Shown in pieces: positions 1 to 8,163 of a DNA stretch of 36,315 nucleotides (within the stretch, counting starts at the first letter, position 1; each line of letters opens with the position of its first letter). Below the pieces are notes generated by a model that saw only the letters and a program-made list of their open reading frames with translations, ran no database searches and was not told where the DNA came from. The position numbers and the translations under genes were made by a program. Source of the stretch: Candidatus Angelobacter sp. Gp1-AA117 (GTDB lineage Bacteria > Acidobacteriota > Terriglobia > Terriglobales > Acidobacteriaceae). The stretch is taken from contig QHVI01000055.1 in NCBI GenBank assembly GCA_003223515.1, positions 1 to 36,315 on the forward strand, read 5' to 3'.

Positions 1-71
1 TCCAGCGGCTCATCATCAATCTCGAACAGAAATTCACCGGCGGCGGGGCTGGGTTTGCGTTTTCCTTTCAT
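1..71 (-). CDS. 5' end of an unidentified gene (partial)
   Basis: An ATG at 71-69 on the minus strand opens a frame of 23 codons that runs off the left window edge without a stop. The visible residues begin MKGKRKPSPAAGEFLFEI and are followed by an acidic DDEPL stretch. The basic start followed by an acidic segment does not let me name a family. The gene is divergent from mnmA, with about 170 bases between them, so the spacer probably carries promoters for both. It could also be a chance frame; only the missing part would settle that. Confidence 0.4.
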   Translation of the reverse strand, partial: MKGKRKPSPAAGEFLFEIDDEPL

Positions 72-205
72 CGTGAGTGCAATGTAACACCCATTCGGTG
101 AAATTCATCCAGTGACTTTTTGGTGACCATCTCTGCTGCCTTGGCCTCTCTCGCTGGATAACATCCGTTCTTTAAAGACGGATCACGGGGAATCGTGCAC
201 TTCTC

Positions 206-211
206 TATAAT
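206..211 (+). promoter_or_regulatory. Possible -10 box of mnmA
   Basis: A perfect TATAAT lies 34 bases upstream of the mnmA ATG in the divergent spacer. The hexamer at the expected -35 distance is a poor match to TTGACA, so only the -10 element is convincing. It is overlapped upstream by a short CACG/CGTG inverted repeat at about 184-198. Confidence 0.35.
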
Positions 212-244
212 AAGCAAATACCCCTCCCCTGCAGGGACTGACTC

Positions 245-1366
245 ATGCCAACTGAGACCATTGCCGTAGCTATGTCCGGCGGTGTGGATTCTTCCACCGT
301 CGCGGCCATGCTGCGCGCCGAGGGTTATAACGTGGTGGGGCTGACCATGCAGCTCTGGAACCAGCGCCGCCTGGCGGGCCATGAGGGAATGCCTGAGCAG
401 GTGCAGGGACGCTGCTGCTCCATCGATGACGTTTACGATGCCCGCCGTGTCGCCGAGGACCTCGGTATCCCTTACTACGTGGTCAACCACGAGGATCGTT
501 TCGAGAATGACGTGGTGCGTCCCTTTGTGCAGGAATATCTTTCAGGACGTACACCCATTCCATGCAGCCTCTGCAACAATCACCTGAAATTCGATCAGTT
601 GCTGGTGACTGCGCGCCAGATTGGGGCAGATCTGCTGGCCACCGGGCACTATGCGCGTTGTGAGTTTGACCGTGAGCGCAACCGCTGGCTGCTGAAGCGG
701 GCTGCCGATCCGGCCAAGGATCAGACCTATTTCCTGTTTGGTCTCACCCAGGAGCAGCTCAGCCGCACCCGCTTTCCGCTCGGACACATGACCAAGCCAC
801 AGGTGCGTGAGATTGCCCGCAATCATGAGTTGGCATTGGCTGAGAAACCTGATTCGCAGGAGATATGTTTCGTGCCCGGAGGCGATTACAAGCGCTTCAT
901 CGACGCTTACCTGGCGGAACAGGGCGAGTCTCTGCCTGATACTTCAGGCGAACTGGTCACCACAGATGGCAAGGTGCTGGGCCGCCATGTGGGTATCCAC
1001 AATTTCACTGTAGGCCAGCGCAAGGGACTCGGCGTAGCTACCGGCTCGCCGCTCTACGTGATTCAGATCAATGGCGAGAAGGGGCAGGTCACTGTCGGAG
1101 ACGGCGATCAGTTACTGGCCCGCTCACTGCTGGCGCACAAGCTCAACTGGATTGCCTTTGACGAGCTGCGCGAACCGGTGCGCGTCCATGCCAAGATTCG
1201 CCACCGTCACGAGCCCGCGCCTGCCGTAATCGAGAACGCTTCCAATGGCGAGGTGCGTGTGACCTTCGACGAGCCGCAGCGCGCCATCACTCCTGGCCAG
1301 GCGGTGGTTTTTTACGATCGCGATATCGTCGTGGGCGGCGGCTGGATCGCCGAGGTGGTTCGTTAG
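245..1366 (+). CDS. mnmA: tRNA-specific 2-thiouridylase MnmA
   Basis: MnmA transfers sulfur to U34 of the Lys, Glu and Gln tRNAs, using ATP to activate the base and a persulfide-relay cysteine as sulfur carrier. The 373-residue protein has the N-terminal PP-loop SGGVDSS at residues 11-17. It also has the two family cysteines in the contexts PCSLCN (Cys110) and SQEICFV (Cys208), an ATGHYAR motif near 132-138, and the KDQTYFL segment. Length is normal for the family and all expected catalytic residues are visible. The ATG at 245 places the PP-loop at the usual distance from the N terminus. The gene stands alone on the plus strand and converges on the phosphoesterase gene, with a repeat-type hairpin between the two stops. 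Confidence 0.97.
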   Translation: MPTETIAVAMSGGVDSSTVAAMLRAEGYNVVGLTMQLWNQRRLAGHEGMPEQVQGRCCSIDDVYDARRVAEDLGIPYYVVNHEDRFENDVVRPFVQEYLSGRTPIPCSLCNNHLKFDQLLVTARQIGADLLATGHYARCEFDRERNRWLLKRAADPAKDQTYFLFGLTQEQLSRTRFPLGHMTKPQVREIARNHELALAEKPDSQEICFVPGGDYKRFIDAYLAEQGESLPDTSGELVTTDGKVLGRHVGIHNFTVGQRKGLGVATGSPLYVIQINGEKGQVTVGDGDQLLARSLLAHKLNWIAFDELREPVRVHAKIRHRHEPAPAVIENASNGEVRVTFDEPQRAITPGQAVVFYDRDIVVGGGWIAEVVR

Positions 1367-1368
1367 GA

Positions 1369-1448
1369 TTAACCGCAAAGAGCGGGAAGGATGCAAAGGA
1401 AAAAATTGGCCTTGTTACCTTTGCGCTCTTGGCGTCCTTGGCGGTTAA
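1369..1448. repeat. ACCGCAAAG-type inverted repeat between convergent genes
   Basis: The left arm starts TTAACCGCAAAGAG at 1369. The right arm ends GCGGTTAA at 1441-1448, with further partly complementary blocks (GCAAAGG against CCTTTGC) inside. It forms a long imperfect hairpin between mnmA and the phosphoesterase gene and contains the phosphoesterase stop codon (1447-1445). It probably serves as a two-way terminator. Related half-sites recur near 5706, 5905, 14173, 14318, 17357, 17500 and 20220. Confidence 0.7.
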
Positions 1449-1897
1449 AGCTCGATGATCTCTCCCCGTACCATACTGTCGGTAATCTCCAGTCGTCCCA
1501 CACTGATTGGCAGCTTGAAGCGCCTTGGCCCGGCGCTGCCGGGATTGAAGTAAAGCACACCGTCTTTCATTTCCTGTTTCGGTTTGTGCGAGTGGCCGCT
1601 GATCACCACCTTGAATCCCGCTGCCTGCGGATGCAGATCGAGCGCATTCACATCATGCAAAATGTAGATACTGATTCCAGACAGTTCTATAACTTCTGTC
1701 TCAGGAAAGCTGCTGCACCAGGGTTCCTGATCGACATTGCCGCGAATGGCAGTGACCGGCGCAATTTCCTGCAGGACGGGAATAATATCTTCCGCACCAA
1801 TATCCCCGGCATGAATGATGTGCTCTGATCCCTGCAATGCCGCCACAGCTTCCGGGCGCAGCAGTCCGTGGGTATCAGAAATCACGCCGACGATCAT
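1445..1897 (-). CDS. YfcE/MJ0936-type metallophosphoesterase
   Basis: This 150-residue protein is a calcineurin-like phosphodiesterase of the compact YfcE/MJ0936 class. Members hydrolyse phosphodiesters with a two-metal centre, and the natural substrate is usually unknown. The metal-binding motifs are present in order: SDTH (Asp8, His10), GD (31-32), GNVD (53-56), His81 in ILHD, and GHSH (101-104), so it should be active. The ATG begins at the base immediately next to the TAA of the upstream permease gene, so the two are almost certainly co-transcribed and translationally coupled. The family and fold are secure; the substrate is not. Confidence 0.93.
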   Translation of the reverse strand: MIVGVISDTHGLLRPEAVAALQGSEHIIHAGDIGAEDIIPVLQEIAPVTAIRGNVDQEPWCSSFPETEVIELSGISIYILHDVNALDLHPQAAGFKVVISGHSHKPKQEMKDGVLYFNPGSAGPRRFKLPISVGRLEITDSMVRGEIIEL

Positions 1898-2761
1898 TTA
1901 TAACCCGGCCTCAATGCGAGAGCGCGGGTCCATGTAATCACGCAGCGCGTCGCCGATAAAGTTAAACGAAAGCACCGCCAGCATCACGGCAGCAGCAGGG
2001 AAGAGCACCAGGTGGGGCGCATCAAAAAGATGCGAGCGGCCATCGTTCAGCATCGATCCCCAGCTTGCCGTAGGAGGCGGAACTCCGAGGCCAAGAAAAC
2101 TCATGGTCGCTTCCGCCAGCACCGCGCCAGCCATGCCAATGGCAGCCTGCACAATGACCGGCTGGATAATGTTGGGCCAGATATGGTGGCTGACGATGCG
2201 CCAGTCGCTTGCTCCCAGTGCGCGCGCCGCCTCCACGAACTCCCGCTCTTTCACCGCCAGCACCTGGGCGCGCACCAGGCGCGCATAGCCGACCCAGCCG
2301 CCGATGCACAGCGCCAGAATCAGATTGATGATTCCGGGGCCGAGAAAAGCCACAAAGGCAATCGCCAGCAGAATGCCCGGAAAGGACAGGAACGAATTCA
2401 TGATAATGACATTGAAAAACTTATCGACGTATCCGCCGTAGTATCCAGCAATGGAGCCGAAGATAAGACCCAGCAGAAGAGAGCCAACCACCACGCTGCT
2501 GCCCACCAGCATGGAGATGCGCGCGCCATAGATCACGCGGGCGAGAATATCGCGACCCAGCTCGTCAGTACCGAACCAGTGGGCCGCGCTGGGAGGCTGC
2601 AACCGAGCAGGCAGGTTAATCATCGCGGGGTCTTGTGGAGCAATCCACGGAGCGAAGAGGGCAAACAAGACGAAGATCGCGACCAGCACCATTCCAGCCG
2701 CAGCCAGCCGGTTGCGGCGGCCAAGCGTCGCCGCCGTTGTCCATGTAGAAGCGATTGCCAT
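1898..2761 (-). CDS. DppC/OppC-type ABC transporter permease (orphan)
   Basis: The 287-residue inner-membrane permease belongs to the peptide/nickel (DppC/OppC) class, which pairs with a DppB-type permease and two ATPases to import oligopeptides or similar solutes. It has a short cytosolic N terminus, TM1 at about 22-42, the WFGTDELGRD signature near 62-71, and the EAA loop (VEAARALGASDWRIV) near 176-190. It ends with the typical FNFIGDALRDYMDPR tail. No partner permease, ATPase or binding protein lies next to it: upstream is the patatin gene and downstream the phosphoesterase. In this family stand-alone permeases are unusual, so the rest of the transporter must be encoded elsewhere or lost. 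Confidence 0.92.
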   Translation of the reverse strand: MAIASTWTTAATLGRRNRLAAAGMVLVAIFVLFALFAPWIAPQDPAMINLPARLQPPSAAHWFGTDELGRDILARVIYGARISMLVGSSVVVGSLLLGLIFGSIAGYYGGYVDKFFNVIIMNSFLSFPGILLAIAFVAFLGPGIINLILALCIGGWVGYARLVRAQVLAVKEREFVEAARALGASDWRIVSHHIWPNIIQPVIVQAAIGMAGAVLAEATMSFLGLGVPPPTASWGSMLNDGRSHLFDAPHLVLFPAAAVMLAVLSFNFIGDALRDYMDPRSRIEAGL

Positions 2762-2842
2762 TCGACTCTGATTATACGAAGGCCGGACTATTGCGCTGCG
2801 TCAATCCTTCCGTGATTTACCGCGAAAGGAAGCAAGGCTGGC

Positions 2843-5620
2843 TTATTTACCCGCTCCGGCTGCCGCTGCGGCACGGCGAATATCTTTCAGGTAATTATTC
2901 TCAACGTGATTGATGAATCCCTCGAACCCGGCATTCTGTTCCGGGTTCCAGCCATCGCACATCTCTTTGAGCGTGTGATAAGCCAGCATGCGGTAGCTTT
3001 CCGTCTGCGACTCGTCGAACCACTGATCGCCGGTGCTCTGATGCGGGAAAGCGGGATTCAAGGCATGATAAGAGCAGACATCCGGCGGTTCATTGCCCAG
3101 GAGCATGGGTTTGATGTACAGCAGGTAGCCATTTTTACGCTGCGGGTCTAAATCTTTGTAACGAATGGTGGCCAGGGAGCAGCGCTTCTTCTTCTCCAGC
3201 ATCGGGTGCATCAACGCATTCTCCCCCGGTGTATGTTCGCTGCTGAATTCAATGGGAACCTTCATATCAATGCGAATCTTGCGCAGCGCATTGCCAAAAT
3301 CCTTGTAAGCAAACTCTCCATCGGCCGCGCCATCGATCACCACCACCAGGCGGCATCCGCGTTTTACCATCTCATAGAGGCCCAGGTTCTCGAAGTGTCC
3401 ACCATCAGAGAGATAAACATAGGGACTGGTGTCATTGGTCAGCCCAAAGGCCTCTCTCACCAGGGAGTTCACAGCCGAGTTTGGACCTTCATGCCGCCAG
3501 GTATCTTTGCCGGTATCGCCGGGATTTCCCAGCCATGCTCCAAGGCGGGCATTGAAAAGGGTCATAATGAAGCCCACCAGCGGCGATGAGTAATAACCCA
3601 TATTGGGGCTGGCAGCGGCGCCGGAAATGGTGATGGCCGTGCCCAGCGACATGCCTCCGCGACCACCGTATTCCGCCGAGGAGCGAAACCCCAGCCTGGA
3701 GTTGCCGCAATGCAGCGCCGATACCGTGAAAGGTTCAGCTTTGCGCTGCTGCCAGGCCAGGCGCTTGCCGGCGACCAGATTCAGCGTGGTATTCACCACA
3801 TGGAATGGTTTCCCCGCATCCTTCAGGGCAGACATATACAGGTTGTCATTCTCACAGAACCCGGTGAACCTGTTGATCTCCGGCGCGGGATTCGATGCTC
3901 CCAGGTAAGCGCGGATCAGCCGTTCACGGTACATGGCGTGCAGTGAGAATTTGTTGATATTGATGAAGCGCGCCATGATCCAGCCAAACACCATGAAACT
4001 TGCGGCAAAGATCAGGATTGTACCCACACCCGTATTTTCCAGCACCTTAGGATGATTGCTCCAATGTATGCCGGCCAGGCGGCTCCCCAGGAGCGTCCAT
4101 TGCGTATGCAGCCGTAATGCTGTGAGCAGCCAATTCGTAAGAAGCGACAACCCCGTGAGAAAGACGACCACGAAGATCAAAGCGGCGACTTGCAAGGCCA
4201 GCATCAGGAGGTTCCCCACCGCGCCTTGTTTCGCATTTCCATCTTTCTGGCTGTCTTTTTCTTTATGCTTGCCTAATCCAAAGCCGCCCAGCGCCGTGAT
4301 GATGCCGCCCAGACCACCGGCCGCGCCGAAAGCCGAACGCAAGCGCGGGCCGAATTTCATGAGCCCCGTAGGCGCCAGCAGCACCAGGGCTGAACTGCCC
4401 GTCCAGATCACCACAAAAAGCAGCAGCCATGCGCCCGCGCGAGACAGCCATTCGCGGTCTTCATCATTCAAAATGATGCTGGTCAGCCCGACAAACAGTG
4501 TGACTGCAAGTGCCAGTGACAGCAGAAGCAATGGAGGGCCGACGGTTACAAAAACCGGCCAATGCATATAAAGCAGCAGCTTGTGTGACAGGAGCCACGC
4601 GCAAGAGGCAGTACTGATGCCGGCCAGCGCCAATGCACAGGTAAGTCCGGGAAGAAGCCGTGGTTTAGTCAGCACCTTCTTCGGGAAGCGGGCGAAATAG
4701 GCGATCCATCCGGCCAGGCATGCACCCGTAACCCATTCCACCAGTTGCCGGTATGGGAGCGTTGAGTCGCTGAATCTCTCCGGATGAGTGGCATCGCCAC
4801 CCGTGACCCATGCTTCCAGAGTGATGAAAGCCAGGCAGGCGCAAATGATGGGGCCCAGGCAATATCTCAGGAAGTCACTTTGGGAATGGTCTTGTTTGCC
4901 TACACCGGGCAGATACTTGAGAGCATTGTAAATCCCTATGGCAAGCAGTACACCTGCAGCGATTGCAAGCCCCAGTCCCAATCCATGTTTCATGTCCTGA
5001 ATCTGGTTCTGATACCATTCCGGCTCGCCCAATATTGCGAGTGAAAGAATCAGCCTTGGCAGCATGAGCGCGAATGCCAGCAACGGAACCAGCACCAGCC
5101 AGTTGAGGAACATGTTTCTGGTTACGGTTGCTACCAGTGTCCACGTATCAGAGGAAAAGAAGCCAAGCTTGGGAGAAAGATAGTTGTTGTATTCCCGCAG
5201 ATGCTGAACCGGGTCAGGCTCATGTTCCGGTATCTCAGTGGTTGTGCACAGCTTTGGCTGTACCTTATCTATGCCGCCCGCCCTGAGTTTCCATGCGGTC
5301 AGCCAGCCGCCGAGATAGCCTCCGCCGGATACCGTGGAAAGATAGTCAAACCTGCCCAGCAGCCCTTTCTCAGCCAATCCCTGCACGATGCCCAGAGCGA
5401 AGGTGGCGCTGCGAATTCCGCCTCCGGATATGCACAATGCGCTGAGTGGAGCTTCCTGTTTATCCATCTCGCGCTGCAGCTCTTTCACGCCGGAAGGATG
5501 GGGCGCTTTCACTCCGCGCAAAACCTCATATTCTCTGGCCAGGACATCATTAAAATATAGAGGTGGGGTGCTTCCATCGGCGGGGGTTGGTTGAGTTGAC
5601 AGGGTATTCTGCTCAGGCAT
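2843..5620 (-). CDS. Membrane-embedded patatin-like phospholipase
   Basis: Patatin-like enzymes are lipid acyl hydrolases with a Ser-Asp dyad. This 925-residue protein opens with the oxyanion motif SGGGIRSATFALG (residues 65-77) and the nucleophile in LSTVSGGGYLGG (Ser98). The catalytic Asp lies far downstream in YLSDGGHFENLG (Asp739). Between the two halves, roughly residues 165-550, sit about eight to ten hydrophobic spans, so the hydrolase fold is split by a large membrane domain. Large patatins of this kind are known in soil bacteria. The target lipid is unknown. The gene is monocistronic by spacing (81 bases to the permease) and its 5' side faces a repeat-rich spacer. Start ATG at 5620 gives a proline/threonine-rich disordered N terminus. 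Confidence 0.9.
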   Translation of the reverse strand: MPEQNTLSTQPTPADGSTPPLYFNDVLAREYEVLRGVKAPHPSGVKELQREMDKQEAPLSALCISGGGIRSATFALGIVQGLAEKGLLGRFDYLSTVSGGGYLGGWLTAWKLRAGGIDKVQPKLCTTTEIPEHEPDPVQHLREYNNYLSPKLGFFSSDTWTLVATVTRNMFLNWLVLVPLLAFALMLPRLILSLAILGEPEWYQNQIQDMKHGLGLGLAIAAGVLLAIGIYNALKYLPGVGKQDHSQSDFLRYCLGPIICACLAFITLEAWVTGGDATHPERFSDSTLPYRQLVEWVTGACLAGWIAYFARFPKKVLTKPRLLPGLTCALALAGISTASCAWLLSHKLLLYMHWPVFVTVGPPLLLLSLALAVTLFVGLTSIILNDEDREWLSRAGAWLLLFVVIWTGSSALVLLAPTGLMKFGPRLRSAFGAAGGLGGIITALGGFGLGKHKEKDSQKDGNAKQGAVGNLLMLALQVAALIFVVVFLTGLSLLTNWLLTALRLHTQWTLLGSRLAGIHWSNHPKVLENTGVGTILIFAASFMVFGWIMARFININKFSLHAMYRERLIRAYLGASNPAPEINRFTGFCENDNLYMSALKDAGKPFHVVNTTLNLVAGKRLAWQQRKAEPFTVSALHCGNSRLGFRSSAEYGGRGGMSLGTAITISGAAASPNMGYYSSPLVGFIMTLFNARLGAWLGNPGDTGKDTWRHEGPNSAVNSLVREAFGLTNDTSPYVYLSDGGHFENLGLYEMVKRGCRLVVVIDGAADGEFAYKDFGNALRKIRIDMKVPIEFSSEHTPGENALMHPMLEKKKRCSLATIRYKDLDPQRKNGYLLYIKPMLLGNEPPDVCSYHALNPAFPHQSTGDQWFDESQTESYRMLAYHTLKEMCDGWNPEQNAGFEGFINHVENNYLKDIRRAAAAAGAGK

Positions 5621-5943
5621 GCCGCAGACTATCTATCAAGCTTTGGTTGAAGTCAATAAGGAAAAGTATTCAGCACTCAGCGCGTAAAGCGTTTCGTGAT
5701 GTTTTACCGCAAAAGACGCGAAGGAGGCAAAGGATGCAAAAGAAGAATAAGAAGAATAAGAAGAATAAGAAGAATTAAGAAGAGCAAAGCTTGAGAGCTT
5801 GTTATAACTCTCATCTATTTAATCCTTTATTTAATCCTTAATGAATTTGCGTGTGGGATGTCAACGCAATAGAAGATCTCAAATATCTCCTCTGATGCCG
5901 TTGCGTTCTTAGCGTCATTTGCGGTGAAAATCTGGAAGGATGT
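5621..5943. repeat. Repeat-filled spacer with AAGAAGAAT tandem array
   Basis: This gene-free stretch contains four perfect copies of AAGAAGAAT at 5740-5775, preceded by a TTTACCGCAAAAGACGCG arm (about 5703) and followed by an inverted arm with GCGTCATTTGCGGT (about 5911-5925). The arms match the repeat family seen between mnmA and the phosphoesterase gene. Nothing else is apparent beyond A+T-rich sequence that probably carries the patatin promoter. Confidence 0.65.
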
Positions 5944-7074
5944 TTAGAGTGCGACGCTTTGCCGCATGGTGCGCTTTAGAGCTTCAAAGAACCGCTCATT
6001 CTGCTCTGGAGTGCCTATCGTCACCCGGATGCCGTTGGGAATGCCCCAGGGAACCAGCGACCGCACGATGATTCCTTCAGCCTGCATCCGTTTAGCCAGG
6101 AAATCGGCGTTCTCGTCGGTTTCGAAGTAGACGAAATTTGTATTGGGGGAGATGGTATGCAGTCCCAGTTCAGCAAATCTCTCCAGCAGCCATGCGGCGC
6201 CAATCGCATTGTTGGCGAGTGTTTTGCGAACATGTTCTTCGTCGCGAATCGCGCCCAGTCCTGCGGCTTCAGAGGTTGCAGAGATTGAAAAGGCGGTGCG
6301 CAGGCGAGCAAAGTACTGCAACAACTCCGGATGGCCGCACGCATATCCCAACCGGATGCCGGCCAGACCGTAAATCTTGGAAAATGTCCTGAGGACAACT
6401 ACGTTTGGCCGCCCTGCGCGCACGTAGTCCAGCGAACGCGAATAGGTCACACCCCGCAGAGTGGCGAAGTACTGGCCGAACTCATAATAGGCTTCATCCA
6501 TCACTACCAGCACGTGCCCGGGAATCTTGCGCAGAAAAGTTTCAGTAGCGTGCGCATCAAACATGCTTCCGGTGGGATTATTTGGATTCGCCAGAAACAC
6601 CACGCGAGTGTTCTCGTTGATCGCTGCGGCGATTGCATTCAGATCGTAGGCATCATTCCTGGCGGGAACAGCGATATATTCACCGAATGCCGCGCAGGTG
6701 AACAAAGGATAGCTGATGAAAGATTTCTGGCTGCTGACGCAATTCAATCCCGGCCCGGCCAGGGTGCGGCAAATGATATCGAGCAGCGCGTTAGAACCAT
6801 CCGCTACGAATATCTGCTCGGGCTGTAGATTGTGGCGCGCCGCCAACTGGCGGCGCAACTCAGTCGCGTCATTATCCGGATAAAGGTTGACCTCCGCGGC
6901 CGCAGCCCGCATGGCTTCCACGGCCAGTGGGGAAGGCCCAAGTGGATTCTCATTGGAAGCCAGCTTGAGCATACTGATGCCGGATTCCCGCTCTGCCTGC
7001 CTGATCGGTTTGCCCGGTACATAGGCGCCGAGCGCACGAACATGCTGCGAGATAAGATCAAGGATGGTTTTCAT
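5944..7074 (-). CDS. hisC: Histidinol-phosphate aminotransferase
   Basis: HisC is a PLP enzyme (fold type I) that makes histidinol phosphate from imidazole-acetol phosphate in histidine synthesis. The 376-residue protein shows LASNENPLGPSP (38-49), NPNNPTGS (163-170), the cofactor-contacting Asp in VMDEAYYEF (Asp193), the PLP-binding lysine in TFSKIYGLAGIRLGY (Lys233), and a C-terminal arginine motif in GIRVTIGTPEQNERF. Length and motifs are normal. It lies 36 bases downstream of rluB on the same strand, so it may be read from the rluB-side transcript; no other his genes are in the window. A related role with aromatic substrates is possible for this family, but HisC is the best call. Confidence 0.95.
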   Translation of the reverse strand: MKTILDLISQHVRALGAYVPGKPIRQAERESGISMLKLASNENPLGPSPLAVEAMRAAAAEVNLYPDNDATELRRQLAARHNLQPEQIFVADGSNALLDIICRTLAGPGLNCVSSQKSFISYPLFTCAAFGEYIAVPARNDAYDLNAIAAAINENTRVVFLANPNNPTGSMFDAHATETFLRKIPGHVLVVMDEAYYEFGQYFATLRGVTYSRSLDYVRAGRPNVVVLRTFSKIYGLAGIRLGYACGHPELLQYFARLRTAFSISATSEAAGLGAIRDEEHVRKTLANNAIGAAWLLERFAELGLHTISPNTNFVYFETDENADFLAKRMQAEGIIVRSLVPWGIPNGIRVTIGTPEQNERFFEALKRTMRQSVAL

Positions 7075-7110
7075 GGGCCGAAGCTTCTTTGTATCACGTG
7101 AGTAGCAGGA

Positions 7111-7938
7111 TTAGCGAATTTTCTGCCTCCGCTCTGGTTTAGGAAAGGGTTTCCTGCTTGCAGATTGCACGCCCATGCGCCGTCGATCAAAGCGCCGCAG
7201 CAACTCTACTTCTTTGGCTGTCAACTCGCGGAACTCGCCCGGTTCCACGTCGAGGGTGAGCGGGCCATAGCGCACCCGCTTGATCTTCTCTACATGATGT
7301 CCAATTTCTTCAAACATTCGCCGAATCTGACGGTTCTTGCCCTCAATCAGCGTTACCTCATACCAGGGATTCTGGCCTTGCCTGAAAATCTGAATCTGCG
7401 CCGGGGCCGTCCGCACTGATTTGTAACGGCCGCTTTCTTCCTTGCCGCCGATTCTGATTCCCTGGCGCAGCTTCTCGATGTTTTCTTCCGTGGCTCGTCC
7501 GCTGATCTTTACCAGATAAGTTTTCGGAAGGTGCGAGGCGGCGCGCGTGAGCTTGTTGGCCAACTCTCCATCATTGGTGAGCAGCAGCAGCCCTTCACTC
7601 GCGTAGTCCAGCCTGCCGATGGGATAAATTCGCTCGCCTACTTTTTTCACCAGTGACATGACAGTAGGGCGCCCTTCCGGATCAGAAACCGTAGTCACGT
7701 AGCCTTTGGGTTTATTCAGGAGAAGGTAGATGTGGCGCTCAGTGCCGCGCAGCAGCTTGCCATCGACTTTGATGTGGTCGCGCTCCGGATCAGCTTTGCT
7801 GCCCAGTTCAGAGATGATCTGTCCATTGACGGTGACGCGGCCCTGCGAAATCAGCTCTTCCGCTTTTCGCCGCGACACAATCCCCGCCGCCGCAATAATC
7901 TTTTGTAATCGCTCCAGGGGCATAAGATCTCTCGCCAA
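7111..7938 (-). CDS. rluB: 23S rRNA pseudouridine synthase, RluB/RsuA family
   Basis: This 275-residue enzyme isomerises a uridine in ribosomal RNA. It has an N-terminal S4 RNA-binding domain (about 7-65, with VSRRKAEELI and RVTVNG) and the RsuA/RluB catalytic domain with LNKPKGYVTT (74-83) and GRLDYASEGLLLLTNDGEL, where Asp111 is the nucleophile. The late motif EGKNRQIRRMFE and a basic tail (RRRMGVQSASRKPFPKPERR) fit RluB better than RsuA. The start could be the first Met or Met6; the S4 domain starts right after Met6. It follows scpB, the usual arrangement in many bacteria. The exact modified base is inferred from the family. Confidence 0.92.
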   Translation of the reverse strand: MARDLMPLERLQKIIAAAGIVSRRKAEELISQGRVTVNGQIISELGSKADPERDHIKVDGKLLRGTERHIYLLLNKPKGYVTTVSDPEGRPTVMSLVKKVGERIYPIGRLDYASEGLLLLTNDGELANKLTRAASHLPKTYLVKISGRATEENIEKLRQGIRIGGKEESGRYKSVRTAPAQIQIFRQGQNPWYEVTLIEGKNRQIRRMFEEIGHHVEKIKRVRYGPLTLDVEPGEFRELTAKEVELLRRFDRRRMGVQSASRKPFPKPERRQKIR

Positions 7939-8163
7939 AATGTTTGATGCTTAACGCAGGGAACGCATAGGCGCGCAGAGCCTTCACAGAGTGCCAAAAT
8001 TGCCATGATTGCTCATGGTCATAAGTTAGATAGCCGAAGATTGAATCACTAAAGGAATCCGATCACCCGATTTTCCGATGACCCGATCTCCCGATTCTCA
8101 ACTCCGGCAATCTCTCACCGGCGGCCACACAGATGAACTCAGCAGACACTTTCGCGGAGGACA

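Noticed and set aside
68-490. Minus-strand frame over the mnmA start
   Set aside because: It overlaps the secure mnmA coding region antisense and has no recognisable motif.
2012-2815. Long open frame antisense to the permease gene
   Set aside because: Its composition is Arg/Ala/His-rich without motifs and it mirrors a well-supported permease; typical of high G+C shadow frames.
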